Source: an uncultured Rickettsiales bacterium (lineage in GTDB: Bacteria; Pseudomonadota; Alphaproteobacteria; Rickettsiales; UBA1997). From it: DNA of 33,687 nucleotides. Of this stretch, positions 1 through 9,570 are shown piece by piece. The DNA lies in assembly GCA_905478165.1 (NCBI GenBank), contig CAJQHK010000023.1, forward strand, positions 1 to 33,687, in the 5' to 3' direction. Position 1 is the stretch's first letter; the number at the start of each line of letters is the position of its first letter. The translations under genes were made by a program, and so were the position numbers. Under the pieces are notes generated by a model. The model was not told the origin of the DNA and searched no databases. It saw only the letters and a list, made by a program, of their open reading frames with translations.

Positions 1-316
1 TGAATAAAGAATAGTTTGGAGTGCTGTCTGTTAGTCCGAATTGACAAAACCACTTAGAAGTAAGATTAGTTTTTAATGATTCTTCTAATTCTCTATCACT
101 TAGATCTTCCATGAACTGAACCAGAAGGCATAAAAACAATCTAAAAGCACCGAATCCTTTGTGATCTGAGTTAACTTCCATCTTACTCATTTCTTTTTCT
201 ATTTCAGAGAAATTCCACAATTCTTTGAATTTTCTGTAAATGTGAGCGGCTGGGACTAACTCTTCTAATGAAACTATTTCTACCTGAGAGGATATATCGG
301 AATTCTTAATATTTAA
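1..316 (-). CDS. Transposase N-terminal part (IS1182/IS5-like), runs off the left edge
   Basis: The reverse strand gives about 105 uninterrupted codons matching the N-terminal domain of DDE transposases of the IS1182/IS5-like type. Recognisable blocks are VSLEELVPAAHIYRKFKELW, then FRLFLCLLVQFMEDLSDREL, then KWFCQFGLTDSTPNYSLF at the window edge. The frame has no internal stop, but no ATG, GTG or TTG lies at its start: an in-frame TAG (317-319) comes immediately before TTA AAT ATT. Either a rare ATT start is used or the 5' end has been damaged. The first internal Met is about residue 42, inside the conserved domain. The catalytic DDE residues would lie beyond the edge. A degraded relative of the same segment is at about 33301-33390. 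Confidence 0.8.
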
Positions 317-334
317 CTAAAAACAAATCAAATT

Positions 335-375
335 AAGCAGCATTAAGCTAGGTAAATACTAGCTTAATGCTGCTT
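335..375. repeat. Perfect 17-bp hairpin in the IS end
   Basis: AAGCAGCATTAAGCTAG (335-351) and CTAGCTTAATGCTGCTT (359-375) are exact inverted repeats around a 7-base spacer. A second inverted repeat, CAAATCAAATTAA (324-336) and TTAATTTGATTTG (415-427), encloses it. It lies in the leader of the leftward transposase, so it could limit read-through transcription or translation of the transposase; that role is an inference. Confidence 0.75.
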
Positions 376-459
376 TTAGGCAAGAGGAAATGCTAGGAAA
401 TTAGAGGATTGTTTTAATTTGATTTGCGACAGGCCCAAAAGATATTCCATAATTTTTGA

Positions 460-488
460 TTGAATCCTTTAATCATTTATGCTGTAAT
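460..488 (+). promoter_or_regulatory. Candidate sigma70 promoter for the 520-3055 gene cluster
   Basis: TTGAAT (460-465) and TGTAAT (483-488) are separated by 17 bases, which predicts a transcript start about 25 bases upstream of the ATG at 520. It lies just outside the IS end, so the cluster has its own start rather than depending on the IS. It is judged only by similarity to consensus in AT-rich DNA. Confidence 0.4.
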
Positions 489-519
489 TTTATTTTACAT
501 TTAACTGAATTACCACAAT

Positions 520-1260
520 ATGGATTTTGGATATATTTTTGCTGCAATGTTTGGTGCTATTTCTGGCTCTTACACCACCCTTTTTATTTATAGAATTCCG
601 ATTGGAGAATCATGTTTTGGTCGCTATTTTGGCCCAAAATCAAGATGCCCCAATTGTAATAGAATAATTCCTACCCGAGAATTAATTCCAATCATCAACT
701 GGCTGTTTACCTTAGGAAAATGTACTAATTGCAAAATTTCTATACCAAAAAGATATTTTATTGCAGAAATTTTATCTACCCTGCTATACGTTATATGTTA
801 TCACAAATACGGCTTTTCAGATAATTTTATTTTATATTCTCTATTGATGAGTGCCATTGTGGTTTTAGTCGTAATTGATTGGAATTTTAAAAATCTTTAT
901 GATCCTGTATTATATGCTATACTAACAATTTCCATTGCTATTAGGGTTTTGCAAGATGGAGAAATTATTAATTTATTATTTTATATTGCTATAGCAACTT
1001 TTCTATCTGCAATTTTTTATCAATTTCTTAAATCAAAATTCTTTTTTAATCAATTAACAGAAAATCAAATATTACAATATAGTAAATTCTTAATTATTTG
1101 CTCTATTTTACTATCATTTGGTTGGTTTTTATATTATTTTATTTTGATTTTAATATTTTTATCACTATGCTCAATTATATATAGAAAAATTCTTGAAAAA
1201 GATACCTATGTTGGATTTTATATGATATCTAATTTATTAATAATGTTATTTTTAGGATGA
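520..1260 (+). CDS. Prepilin peptidase-like membrane protein (A24 family), catalytic GxGD motif missing
   Basis: The protein has 246 residues, a normal length for the PilD/GspO family, which cleaves and N-methylates type IV prepilins in the inner membrane. The N-terminal domain is well kept: [17 protein letters not shown] near residues 11-27, then zinc-type pairs CPNC (43-46) and CTNC (68-71) around LIPIINWL. The first catalytic Asp region is present ([14 protein letters not shown]120). The second, normally GxGD followed by K and L, aligns with ILQYSKFL (184-191), so the Gly and Asp are gone. The usual conserved C-terminal loop is also altered. The rest is a run of hydrophobic helices. Its stop overlaps the ahcY start by 4 bases (ATGA). 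Loss of peptidase activity is inferred from the missing motif; a pilin-like gene lies 2.3 kb downstream. Confidence 0.8.
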   Translation: MDFGYIFAAMFGAISGSYTTLFIYRIPIGESCFGRYFGPKSRCPNCNRIIPTRELIPIINWLFTLGKCTNCKISIPKRYFIAEILSTLLYVICYHKYGFSDNFILYSLLMSAIVVLVVIDWNFKNLYDPVLYAILTISIAIRVLQDGEIINLLFYIAIATFLSAIFYQFLKSKFFFNQLTENQILQYSKFLIICSILLSFGWFLYYFILILIFLSLCSIIYRKILEKDTYVGFYMISNLLIMLFLG

Positions 1261-2576
1261 ATAAAGCAAACTTACAAACAGAAGCTAATTTTACTGATTA
1301 TAAAGTTAAAAATATTGCCTTGGCTGAACTTGGTAGAAAAGAAATTTCTTTGGCAGAATCTGAAATGCCTGGTTTAATGTCATTACGACAAGAATTTAAA
1401 GCAAAACAACCTTTAAAGGGTGCTAAAATTGCTGGTTGTCTTCATATGACTATCGAAACTGCTGTTTTGATTGAAACTTTAATTGAACTTGGAGCGGAAG
1501 TAAGGTGGAGTTCTTGCAACATCTTTTCAACAGTCGATTCGGCCGCTGCTGCAATTGCTGCTAAAAATATTCCAGTTTTTGCTTGGAAAGGAGAGAGTGA
1601 AAAGGAGTATGAATGGTGTATTGAACAAACAATTGCCGGTAAGGATGGTTGGAGACCAAATATGATTCTAGATGACGGAAGTGACTTAACTGTTATTATG
1701 CACGATAAATTTCCAGAAATTTTAGAAAACATTAGAGGTGTCTCGGAAGAAACAACTACTGGAATAGCCAGATTAGTACAAATGGCCAAAGAAAATAAAT
1801 TACAATTACCAGTCATTAACGTTAATGATTCTGTTACCAAGGCTAAATTTGATAATCTTTATGGCTGTCGTGAGTCTGTAATTGATGGTATTAAAAGAGC
1901 TACGGATGTCATGATTGCTGGGAAAAAAGTTGTTATTTTAGGATATGGAAATGTTGGAAAAGGTTGTGCCGAAGCATTTAAAATGTCAGGTGCCAGAGTT
2001 ACAGTTACAGAAATTGACCCAATCTGCGCTCTACAAGCTTCAATGTGTGGATATGAAGTCCTAACAATGGAAGATGTAGTGTCTGATGCTGATATTTTCA
2101 TCACAACAACAGGTAACAAGGATGTTATTACATTTGAACATATGGAGCAAATGAAGGATTCGGCTATTATTGGAAATATTGGTCATTTTGACAATGAAAT
2201 TCAAGTTGAAAAATTAAGAAGCTTAGAGTGGGAAAATATTAAACCTCAGACTGATCAAATTATTTTTCCAGATGGTAAAAAAATTACTCTTTTAGCTGAA
2301 GGTAGATTATTAAATTTAGGTTGTGCAACTGGTCATAGTGCTTTTGTAATGTCAACAAGCTTTACCAATCAGGTTTTAGCACAAATTGAACTTTGGAATA
2401 ATCACAATAAATATCAAAATGCTGTTTATTTATTACCAAAAGAACTTGATGAAAAAGTAGCAACATTGCATTTAGATAAATTAGGCATCAAACTAACAAA
2501 ACTAAGTGAAGAACAGGCAAAATACATCAGTACCGATATTAACGGCCCATTTAAAACTAATGATTATAAATATTAA
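1257..2576 (+). CDS. ahcY: Adenosylhomocysteinase (S-adenosyl-L-homocysteine hydrolase)
   Basis: This cytosolic NAD-dependent enzyme splits S-adenosylhomocysteine, the by-product of methylation, into adenosine and homocysteine. At 439 residues it has full length. Seen are the substrate-binding [10 protein letters not shown] (60-69), [10 protein letters not shown] (85-94), NDSVTK with the expected catalytic lysine K195, the NAD-binding loop GYGNVGKG (229-236), and the family C-terminus ending in DYKY. The ATG overlaps the stop of the preceding peptidase gene by four bases, suggesting translational coupling. The gene ends six bases before greA. The homocysteine product fits with metX/metW elsewhere in the window, although they are not in the same transcription unit. 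Confidence 0.97.
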   Translation: MNKANLQTEANFTDYKVKNIALAELGRKEISLAESEMPGLMSLRQEFKAKQPLKGAKIAGCLHMTIETAVLIETLIELGAEVRWSSCNIFSTVDSAAAAIAAKNIPVFAWKGESEKEYEWCIEQTIAGKDGWRPNMILDDGSDLTVIMHDKFPEILENIRGVSEETTTGIARLVQMAKENKLQLPVINVNDSVTKAKFDNLYGCRESVIDGIKRATDVMIAGKKVVILGYGNVGKGCAEAFKMSGARVTVTEIDPICALQASMCGYEVLTMEDVVSDADIFITTTGNKDVITFEHMEQMKDSAIIGNIGHFDNEIQVEKLRSLEWENIKPQTDQIIFPDGKKITLLAEGRLLNLGCATGHSAFVMSTSFTNQVLAQIELWNNHNKYQNAVYLLPKELDEKVATLHLDKLGIKLTKLSEEQAKYISTDINGPFKTNDYKY

Positions 2577-2581
2577 ATAAA

Positions 2582-3055
2582 ATGGAAGAATTTCTAATTA
2601 CAGAATCTGGCTTAGAAAGATTAAAACAAGAAGTTATTAACCTTAAGGACATAGAGAGGCCAAAAGTGATTAATCAAATTTCAGAAGCTAGAGATCTAGG
2701 TGATCTTAAGGAAAATTCCGAATATCACTCTGCAAAAGAAAAGCAAGCAATGATTGAGGCTAAACTATCAAACCTTACAAATAAACTAGCTAGAGCAAAA
2801 GTAATTACAAAAAAAGACCTAACAACAAAAAAAGTTACATTTGGAGTAACTGTTGAGTTAGAAAATCTTAACAATGGAGATGTTGTTAAATATAAAATTA
2901 TCAGTGAGTATGAATCTGATATTGATTTAGGATATATATCTGATAAATCACCTATCGCACGGGCCCTTATAGGCAAAGAAAGTGGTGATGAGGTTGAAAT
3001 AAGAACTCCAGGAGGATTAAAAGAATATAAAATAAATAACATATCAATATCCTAG
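2582..3055 (+). CDS. greA: Transcription elongation factor GreA
   Basis: GreA binds the secondary channel of RNA polymerase and stimulates cleavage of backtracked transcripts. The 157 residues match the usual 155-160. The N-terminal coiled coil holds the signature SEARDLGDLKENSEYH (34-49) with the tip acidic residues D41 and E44. The C-terminal FKBP-like domain ends with the typical SPIARALIGKESGDEVEI block. It starts six bases after the ahcY stop, so it probably shares the transcript that starts near 490. No convincing intrinsic terminator follows: a weak 5-bp CTAGG/CCTAG pair around the stop has no T-run. Confidence 0.97.
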   Translation: MEEFLITESGLERLKQEVINLKDIERPKVINQISEARDLGDLKENSEYHSAKEKQAMIEAKLSNLTNKLARAKVITKKDLTTKKVTFGVTVELENLNNGDVVKYKIISEYESDIDLGYISDKSPIARALIGKESGDEVEIRTPGGLKEYKINNISIS

Positions 3056-3494
3056 GAACCTCTAAAAACCTAGTAAAGCAACCACAGATGTGAGTATTGA
3101 TGGAACCTATAATTTTCTTTGATATTTTTCTATTTTCCAACTCTCCGATACCCACATACATTCTTACATGATATGCTTTTCTACCAATATCTCCGTGCAG
3201 GATATACGTAATGTTAAATAATTTTACTAAGGAATTGTGAAGAAATAACTAGAACATTGTTAAAATATTTTTTCTTTCAGATTTTCCTTTTAATCGACGT
3301 TATAGCAAGCTATTGTAACATTAAAAACAAGAAAGATAATGATAATATTGAAGTTATATTTGACTATTTTCTAAGAATTAATTATTCAATATTTTACCGT
3401 GATCAACTCTATGATTGACAAAGATGAATTATGAAGAAGAAATATTTAAGACATATTATATATACTTCTTACAGTACGTTTGCACAATAACTTC
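3056..3494. other. Long gap between greA and the pilin-like gene; nothing coding recognised
   Basis: About 440 bases of AT-rich sequence with no convincing ORF, RNA gene or repeat arm. A 28-base stretch (3233-3260) resembles 10903-10930 at 22 of 28 positions without gaps. The gap may be decayed DNA like the other long gaps, but no mini-element could be aligned to it by eye. Confidence 0.5.
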
Positions 3495-3523
3495 TTGACT
3501 TTATCTTTATAAAATATTATACT
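3495..3523 (+). promoter_or_regulatory. Strong sigma70-type promoter of the pilin-like gene
   Basis: TTGACT (3495-3500) and TATACT (3518-3523) are separated by exactly 17 bases. The predicted start near 3530 leaves a 45-base leader before the ATG at 3576. The leader (AT-rich, ending ATAATAAAATT) has no Shine-Dalgarno-like purine run, as with many genes here. Confidence 0.75.
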
Positions 3524-3575
3524 TTAAACTATAGATTAAAATATTTAATTAATAACAAACATAAATAATAAAATT

Positions 3576-4460
3576 ATGTCTAGCTCCAAAACTTTTTCTT
3601 TCAAAAAAAATACCAGAAAAGCATTCACACTTATAGAACTTTCTATTGTACTTATTATTATAGGTCTATTAATTGTTGCAATTACCTCCGGCTCAAGTTT
3701 GATCAGAAATGCAAAATTAAGATCAATAACGAATGAAGCTAAGCAATATCAAGTTGCTGTTAATAGTTTCTATATGAAGTTTGACGAATATCCTGGTGAC
3801 TTTAATCAACAATTACCAGCGGTTTCCTCTATCACAGCTGCAGCAGGTGCAAAAGAAGATATAGCAATTGGTCATAATAATGATATCATAGAATGGGTTT
3901 CTCACAATGGTACCAGTCCAGTTAACGAAGGTTCAAATGCTTGGTTACAATTAGTTGCTTCTGCTATCTTACCTTCAGATATAACAAGTAATATGGATGT
4001 AAGTAAAATGTTAGATGTTGTTGATATAACCTTAGTACCAACTACTCATTTTCCAACATCTGCTGAAAATGCAGCTGGTTGGATATTTAATTCCGACACA
4101 CAAAACGGCATCACAACCAATTATGTTCAACTTGTAAAATCATTTAACAGTCAATTTGCTAGCGGTGCTTCATCATCATTTTCAAGGCCATTAATAGATG
4201 CTGTAAAAGGTGGTGGAGCCCTTACTCCGGCCGATGCCTTCTCAATTGACAACAAAAATGATGATGGCCTTAGAAACTCTGGCGATGTAAGAGAAGTGTT
4301 TGCTATGGCAATTAATGCTGATGGTTCTTCTACTGGTTCGTCTAACAGTGCAGATGGTGATTGCGACGCTTCCATTACAACAACTGTTAGTGGCCAGTAT
4401 GATTTAGACAATGGTACAGAAAATATCTGCTCTTTAGCATTCAAAGTAACTATTAACTAG
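3576..4460 (+). CDS. Type IV pilin-like / pseudopilin-like secreted protein
   Basis: The 294-residue protein starts with a prepilin-type signal: a basic leader of 16 residues ending in KA, then FTLIELSIVLIIIGLLIVAI. Cleavage is expected between A16 and F17, with the conserved Glu at position 5 of the mature chain (E21). The hydrophobic helix continues into an amphipathic stretch typical of the pilin stalk. The C-terminal part contains DNKNDDGLRNSGD (225-237), an Asp-rich loop of the kind that binds calcium in pseudopilins, and two cysteines (C263, C285) that could close a disulfide loop. It stands alone between its own promoter and terminator. It could form a fibre, act as a minor pilin or serve in DNA uptake; the sequence does not decide between these. 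Confidence 0.85.
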   Translation: MSSSKTFSFKKNTRKAFTLIELSIVLIIIGLLIVAITSGSSLIRNAKLRSITNEAKQYQVAVNSFYMKFDEYPGDFNQQLPAVSSITAAAGAKEDIAIGHNNDIIEWVSHNGTSPVNEGSNAWLQLVASAILPSDITSNMDVSKMLDVVDITLVPTTHFPTSAENAAGWIFNSDTQNGITTNYVQLVKSFNSQFASGASSSFSRPLIDAVKGGGALTPADAFSIDNKNDDGLRNSGDVREVFAMAINADGSSTGSSNSADGDCDASITTTVSGQYDLDNGTENICSLAFKVTIN

Positions 4461-4493
4461 TAATCACAGTACTTTAATAAAAAAATACTTTTT

Positions 4494-4520
4494 AAAAGCG
4501 TCAATATGGCGCTTTTTTTT
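4494..4520 (+). terminator. Intrinsic terminator after the pilin-like gene
   Basis: AAAAGCGTC and GGCGCTTTT form a 9-bp stem (one G-T pair) around the loop AATAT, followed by a run of eight T (4513-4520). It begins 33 bases after the pilin stop codon and would make the pilin a single-gene transcript. Confidence 0.85.
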
Positions 4521-4523
4521 GCG

Positions 4524-4686
4524 ATACATTAAATTCCACCTTCTATATCCCTTCACTCTCTTAAAACAAGATTCTCTATTATTATCGACATTAGGTTTAT
4601 CAAAACTTAAGCAACTCACTATTCAAATATGTAAAATATTACTACTAACCCCTAACCTCATAATTATCTTAGCAATTGATTGGTAT
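4524..4686 (-). repeat. Possible ancient, highly decayed copy of the 171-bp mini-element
   Basis: The stretch begins ATACATTAAATTCCACC and ends AATTGATTGGTAT, resembling the terminal repeats ATACCAATTCCCA and GGAATTGGTAT of the element at 33078-33248. Internally, ATCAAAACTTAAGC and CACTATTCAAATATG align with ATCAAAAAGCCTTAC and CCCTATTAACATAGG of the reverse complement of that element. Similarity is weak and by eye only, so this is the least certain member. Confidence 0.35.
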
Positions 4687-4849
4687 GACTCTAATACTAA
4701 TTTTACACAAGAGATCTTGAATTCCAAAAGTAGTTACGCCAAAATTTATATATAACTCAGCATTTAGATAGGTTAGTTTGAGTCAGAAATTTATTATTAA
4801 GTCTATATTTAACATCAGAATGTATTTATCTAAATTTTATGGTAATTAT

Positions 4850-5022
4850 TAACCAATAACAAGGAGCGTATATGTTGCATTATAGATAAACTTTACCACC
4901 AAGATATCTTCTTCATCTTTTTACCTCTAAATCATTATCTTATTAGTGTAAGTCTGACATTTTTTAACAATTTATGAATAAAAATATCTCAAAAAACCAC
5001 TTTAAAGGTGCGATATTGGATA
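4850..5022 (-). repeat. Decayed 171-bp mini-element, inverted relative to the copy at 33078
   Basis: The 3' half (GACATTTTTTAACAATTTAT followed by GAATAAAAATATCTC and CACTTTAAAGGTG) matches the reverse complement of 33078-33248 almost base for base, and the total length (173) agrees. Both termini are eroded (AACCAAT at the left, GATATTGGATA at the right). It lies between the pilin terminator and sucA. Confidence 0.7.
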
Positions 5023-5090
5023 AGTAATAGCGTGATCTAGTTTCCTTTTAAACTTCTAACTGCTAACAAGACTTATACCCTGTGAACAAT

Positions 5091-5121
5091 TTTATGGTTT
5101 ATGACTTAAATCAACCATAAA
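5091..5121 (+). repeat. Small perfect hairpin upstream of sucA
   Basis: TTTATGGTT (5091-5099) and AACCATAAA (5113-5121) are exact inverted repeats around a 13-base spacer. There is no T-run, so it is not a normal terminator; it could be an operator or a chance pairing. It lies 105 bases before the sucA ATG. The rest of 5023-5226 holds only a possible TATAAT at 5210-5215 without a good -35 box. Confidence 0.4.
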
Positions 5122-5226
5122 TAGTTGAAAAATCTATTTTACAATTGTATAGTTAAGCTCCTTGCGTAATACCGAGATCCATCTTAAAAATTATGTTAAA
5201 AAATTAAGCTATAATTAGAAGTTACG

Positions 5227-8052
5227 ATGCAATTAGATACAAAATTAAATAAAACCGCTCTTTTCAGTTCAAACTTACCTTTTATAATTGAAATTTACCA
5301 AAAATATCTTCAGAACCCTAGTGATGTAGATGCTAGTTGGATAGAATTTTTTAGTGATAATTCTGATGATATTGAAAAATTAATTGGCGATAAAAATGGA
5401 GCTTCTTGGTCTAAAAAAGATATCTCTATCTTAAATTTTGATTATGATATTTCCTCAATGGCAAAGCCTGAAGAGAAAAAATCTAAAAAAATTAATAAAT
5501 CTGCCGATCTTGAGATTAAAATTAACAACTTAATTGCTGCTTACAAAAATTTTGGCCACTTAAATGCTGATTTAGATCCTCTCAAATTATCAAAAAGAGA
5601 GTTTCCAATTGAAATTGACCCAAAATTTCATAATATTTCTTCCGAGGAGTTAAATAAAGAAACCGACCTTAAAGGTAAATTAGGTTTAAAAAAAGTTAAA
5701 ATTATTGATATTGTTAATAAGTTAAACCAGATCTACTGCTCTAAGATTGCTTCAGAATTTGAATATATCAGAAACCCTGAGCAAAAAAAATTCTTAGAAG
5801 AGAGAATTGAACATTTAGCTGATGATAAAATATCTAATCAAAATCAAATTCGTATTTTAAAAGATGTTATTCGTACTGAAAATTTTGAGCAGTTCTTACA
5901 TAAAAGATTCCCTGGTGCCAAAAGATTCTCTGTTGAAGGTGGAGATAGCTCAATCAACGCCATTGAAGAGATTATTGATATTTCTGCCAAAAATCAGGTT
6001 AAAAAAATTATTATTGGAATGGCCCATAGGGGTCGTCTTAATATTTTAACTGGAGTTATGGGTAAGCCATATTCTCAAATGATTGCTGAATTTAAAGGTA
6101 AGGCTGGAATTCCAAAAGAGATCACTAAGTCTGGCGACGTGAAGTATCACATGGGCTACGCCAATTCTCGTGAGATTTATGGTAATAAAATTGACCTCTC
6201 TCTTGCCTTTAACCCTTCTCACTTAGAAGCTGTAAACTCCGTTGTCTGCGGTAGAGTTAGAGCTAAGCAAGATTCTTATGGTGACACGGAAAGAAAAACT
6301 GCTTTAGCAATTTTAATTCATGGTGACGCCGCTTTTGCTGGCCAAGGATCAGTTGCTGAAAATCTTATGATGAATGGCTTAGATGGTTATAATACTGGTG
6401 GTGTAATTCACATTATTACCAATAATCAAATTGGCTTTACTGCCAATCCTAATGATTCTCGTAGCACGCATTATGCCTCTGATCTTGCTAAAGCAATTGA
6501 TGCGCCAATTTTTCATGTTAATGGCGACGATGTCGAATCCGTTGTAAAAATTACTAAATTGGCAGCAGAATTTCGTCAAAAATTTAAAAAAGATATTATT
6601 TTAGATATTATTTGCTACAGAAGGTATGGTCATAATGAGGGGGATGAGCCTTTATATACTCAGCCAATTATGTATAAAATTATTAAAAATCACCCTACCC
6701 TAAAAAAAATCTATTCTGAAAAATTAATCTCTACCGGAATAATATCTACTGAAGAATTCAACAAATTAAATGATGAATTTAATTCCCATCTAGAAAAATC
6801 CTTCATCGAATCAGAGAAATTTGAAGCTAAACAGGGAGATTGGCTAGAGGGAGATTGGTCAAATATTAAAAATGGCGATGATAGAATCCCAGAAACTGGT
6901 ATTGATACTAAAAAATTAAAAGATATTTTCGCTAAAATTAGTGACATTCCAAAAGATTTTACTATAAATCCAAAAATTTCTAAACAATTAGAACAGAAAA
7001 TTATTGTTTTCAGTTCAGGAGAAAATATTAACTGGAGTATCGCGGAATCTTTAGCTTTTGGATCTTTAATTAAGGAAGGTTCTAATGTCAGAATTACTGG
7101 ACAAGATGCTGGAAGAGGAACCTTCAGTCATCGTCACTCAGTTTTAACTGACTATGATAGTGGTAAAAGAATTGACACTTTAAATAATATTGAAGGTGCA
7201 AATTATGAAGTTCATGACTCATTCCTTTCGGAATATGCAGTTTTAGGATTCGAGTATGGCTATTCCCTGTCTTCTCCAGATAGTTTAACTATTTGGGAAG
7301 CACAATTTGGAGATTTTGCCAATGGTGCGCAAATTATTTTTGATCAGTTTATCACTTCAAGTGAGGCAAAGTGGCTTAGAAAATCTGGCCTAGTTTGCTT
7401 ACTTCCTCATGGTTATGAAGGTCAAGGTCCAGAACATTCTTCCGCAAGATTAGAAAGATTTCTACAATCAGCGGCAGATGATAATATGAGAATTTGCAAT
7501 ATTACAAATCCCGCAAATTTCTTCCATGTTCTACGTCGCCAAATTCACAGCAAGGATAGAAAACCTCTGATTGTAATGTCACCAAAATCATTACTTCGTC
7601 ATAAATTGGCAGTTTCAAAACTAGAAGAATTTGGTCCCAAAACTAAATTTCAACCGATTTTAACTGAAAATTCTGATTCTAAAAAAATTAAGAAGGTAAT
7701 CCTATGTTCTGGTAAAATTTATTATGAGTTAATCCAAGATAGAGAAGAGAAAAAATTAGATAATGTCACAATTATTAGATTAGAAGAAATTTACCCATTT
7801 CCATCTGAATTGCTTAAAAAAGAATTACAAAAATATAAATTAGAAGAAATAATTTGGTGCCAAGAGGAATCAAAAAATATGGGCGCTTGGTTCTTTATTC
7901 GTGATTACATTGATGAAATTTTCAATGAACTAAATATCAATATCAAGTTAAAATATGCCGGCAGAGTTGCATCCGCATCTCCTGCTACTGGCTACGCCTC
8001 TTACCATAAGGAAGAGCAAAAGAAGCTAATTGATGAAGCATTAGCAATTTAA
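5227..8052 (+). CDS. sucA: 2-oxoglutarate dehydrogenase E1 component
   Basis: E1 decarboxylates 2-oxoglutarate with thiamine diphosphate and passes the succinyl group to the lipoyl arm of SucB in the citric acid cycle. The 941 residues match the family (about 930). The N-terminal peptide with [15 protein letters not shown] (28-42) is the usual E2-contacting start. Further motifs are GMAHRGRLN (264-272), SHLEAV (331-336), the thiamine-binding region [10 protein letters not shown] (365-374), NNQIGF (399-404), [12 protein letters not shown] (464-475) and [12 protein letters not shown] (626-637). The end, [12 protein letters not shown], is also typical. sucB follows after ten bases, so the two are cotranscribed. 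The third subunit, dihydrolipoamide dehydrogenase, is not in the window. Confidence 0.98.
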   Translation: MQLDTKLNKTALFSSNLPFIIEIYQKYLQNPSDVDASWIEFFSDNSDDIEKLIGDKNGASWSKKDISILNFDYDISSMAKPEEKKSKKINKSADLEIKINNLIAAYKNFGHLNADLDPLKLSKREFPIEIDPKFHNISSEELNKETDLKGKLGLKKVKIIDIVNKLNQIYCSKIASEFEYIRNPEQKKFLEERIEHLADDKISNQNQIRILKDVIRTENFEQFLHKRFPGAKRFSVEGGDSSINAIEEIIDISAKNQVKKIIIGMAHRGRLNILTGVMGKPYSQMIAEFKGKAGIPKEITKSGDVKYHMGYANSREIYGNKIDLSLAFNPSHLEAVNSVVCGRVRAKQDSYGDTERKTALAILIHGDAAFAGQGSVAENLMMNGLDGYNTGGVIHIITNNQIGFTANPNDSRSTHYASDLAKAIDAPIFHVNGDDVESVVKITKLAAEFRQKFKKDIILDIICYRRYGHNEGDEPLYTQPIMYKIIKNHPTLKKIYSEKLISTGIISTEEFNKLNDEFNSHLEKSFIESEKFEAKQGDWLEGDWSNIKNGDDRIPETGIDTKKLKDIFAKISDIPKDFTINPKISKQLEQKIIVFSSGENINWSIAESLAFGSLIKEGSNVRITGQDAGRGTFSHRHSVLTDYDSGKRIDTLNNIEGANYEVHDSFLSEYAVLGFEYGYSLSSPDSLTIWEAQFGDFANGAQIIFDQFITSSEAKWLRKSGLVCLLPHGYEGQGPEHSSARLERFLQSAADDNMRICNITNPANFFHVLRRQIHSKDRKPLIVMSPKSLLRHKLAVSKLEEFGPKTKFQPILTENSDSKKIKKVILCSGKIYYELIQDREEKKLDNVTIIRLEEIYPFPSELLKKELQKYKLEEIIWCQEESKNMGAWFFIRDYIDEIFNELNINIKLKYAGRVASASPATGYASYHKEEQKKLIDEALAI

Positions 8053-8062
8053 ATTAATTAAA

Positions 8063-9229
8063 ATGTCGATAGAAATACAAGTTCCAGTTTTAGGAGAGTC
8101 AGTTAGTGAAGCAACGATTGCAAAAATTTATAAAAATGTTGGCGACGCCATTGAGGCTGATGAAATATTGGTTGAATTAGAAACAGACAAAGTAACTTTA
8201 GAAGTTAATGCTCCTGCAAGTGGTGCAATCACTGAAATTAAATTCTCTGAAGGGGATAATGTTACAGTTGGTCAAATTCTAGCTATTATGAATGAAGGTG
8301 CATCTGGATCAGTGAAGATTGTAAAGCCCACAAATCAAGATACATCACCAATACAAAGAGAATCTACTTCAAGCAAAAAATCAGACCATTTATCTCCCGC
8401 ACCAAATAGAATTATTAATGAAAATTATCTTAGTAAAGACTCTATTACTGGTACCGGTAAGGATGGTAGAATTACTAAAGAAGATGCTTTAAATGCTGCT
8501 AAAAATCAAAATAATATTGTCATCGATGACAAGCCGATTGAGAGAGTTAGGATGTCTAAACTTCGTCAAATTGTTGCTAAAAGATTAAAAGAATCTCAAA
8601 ATACCGCTGCAATTTTAACAACTTTCAACGAGGTTGATATGAGCAATGTTATGGCACTTCGTAATGAATATAAGGATAAATTTTTAAAGAAACATGATGT
8701 AAAATTAGGATTCATGTCCTTCTTTGTTAAGGCTGCCATATCGGCTTTAAAAGATATTCCAGCCGTTAATGCTGAAATTGATGGAACTGACATTATTTAC
8801 AAAAATTATTATGATATTGGTGTTGCAGTTGGATCACCTCAAGGTTTAGTTGTTCCAGTTTTAAGAAAAGCTGATAAATTATCAGTTGCTGGTGTCGAAT
8901 CTGGTATCTTAGATTTAGCTTTAAAAGCAAGAGATGGTGAATTATCCATTTCCGACTTAACTGGCGCCACTTTTACAATTTCTAATGGCGGTGTTTATGG
9001 ATCATTGATGTCTACCCCAATTATTAACCCTCCACAATCAGGAATTCTGGGGATGCATAAGATTCAAGAAAGACCAATGGTAGTAAATGGTGAAATCAAG
9101 ATTAGACCGATGATGTATCTTGCACTTTCTTATGATCATAGAATTATTGACGGTAAGGAAGCTGTTACTTTCTTAGTAAAACTCAAGGAGTTAATTGAAG
9201 ATCCAAGAAGATTATTATTGGATATATAA
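8063..9229 (+). CDS. sucB: Dihydrolipoyllysine-residue succinyltransferase (E2), copy 1
   Basis: E2 forms the core of the 2-oxoglutarate dehydrogenase complex and transfers succinyl from its lipoyl arm to CoA. The 388 residues show three parts: the lipoyl domain with [12 protein letters not shown] and lipoylated K43; a linker followed by the E3-binding domain (about 111-146, ending [12 protein letters not shown]); and the acyltransferase domain with SYDHRIIDG, catalytic H359 and D363. It follows sucA by ten bases, the classical order, and is probably the ancestral locus. The stop is TAA. The coding sequence reads as identical at nucleotide level to the copy at 9735, with similarity ending at the start and stop codons. 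Confidence 0.98.
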   Translation: MSIEIQVPVLGESVSEATIAKIYKNVGDAIEADEILVELETDKVTLEVNAPASGAITEIKFSEGDNVTVGQILAIMNEGASGSVKIVKPTNQDTSPIQRESTSSKKSDHLSPAPNRIINENYLSKDSITGTGKDGRITKEDALNAAKNQNNIVIDDKPIERVRMSKLRQIVAKRLKESQNTAAILTTFNEVDMSNVMALRNEYKDKFLKKHDVKLGFMSFFVKAAISALKDIPAVNAEIDGTDIIYKNYYDIGVAVGSPQGLVVPVLRKADKLSVAGVESGILDLALKARDGELSISDLTGATFTISNGGVYGSLMSTPIINPPQSGILGMHKIQERPMVVNGEIKIRPMMYLALSYDHRIIDGKEAVTFLVKLKELIEDPRRLLLDI

Positions 9230-9396
9230 TTTCCTATCTAAAATCTAAAAACTCCCTGGATATCGTTCTATTTTTTTAACTTTGTGATACTAACTTCTTT
9301 TAGATAAAATTGTTGCTAAATTTTAATATCCAACATTATACATCATATACAATTTTTATTTCAGCAAAAATTATTAAAGAAGTTTTAATTAGAACT

Positions 9397-9570
9397 ATTA
9401 CCAAGACTCACCCTTAAAATAAGCAATATATCAAAATATTCTTACCTATCATTTGTAAAAAATGACTAGAATATGACCGTATTTGACAAGGTTTTTTGTA
9501 AATTACAGGTAAAAAGATGCAGACAGATTACTTATATTTGTGACATATTTTTTAACATGGGTCTTGGTAT
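9397..9570 (+). repeat. Heavily decayed 171-bp mini-element between the two sucB copies
   Basis: The ends ATTACCAAGACTCACCC and ACATGGGTCTTGGTAT resemble the termini of the element at 33078-33248. Internally, CAAAATATTCTTACC, GTAAAAAATGAC, GACAAGGTTTTTTG and CAGACAGATTAC follow the same order and spacing, with total length 174 against 171. At 9572 a second left-type terminus (ATACCATTTCCTATTTATAA) begins directly, so two element ends abut and form the palindrome TGGTATAATACCA. Flanking 9230-9396 shows nothing recognisable. Confidence 0.6.

Larger units (their letters stand above)
1..436 (-). mobile_element. IS1182/IS5-like insertion sequence, 5' end only
   Basis: The left edge holds one end of an insertion sequence whose transposase reads leftward out of the window. 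The outer end is placed near 436 because GATTTGCGACAGGCCC (421-436) resembles terminal sequences of this IS group; that boundary is from memory of the family and is approximate. Between this terminus and the transposase lie a perfect 17-bp hairpin and a wider 13-bp inverted repeat (324-336 with 415-427). The other end lies outside the window, so completeness and target duplication cannot be judged. Confidence 0.7.

Noticed and set aside
1442-2119. Long reverse-strand frames across ahcY
   Set aside because: They mirror the codons of a certain gene and encode no recognisable product; the same holds for the other antisense frames in the window.
3051-3072. A possible terminator around the greA stop (CTAGG/CCTAG)
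   Set aside because: The stem is only five base pairs and no T-run follows.
4519-4755. A 78-residue open frame after the pilin terminator
   Set aside because: It begins inside the terminator T-run with a TTG, has no ribosome site or family resemblance, and overlaps sequence that looks like a decayed mini-element.
5184-5215. A full sigma70 promoter just upstream of sucA
   Set aside because: TATAAT at 5210-5215 is good, but no -35 box lies at proper spacing and the transcript would be almost leaderless; kept only as a remark.
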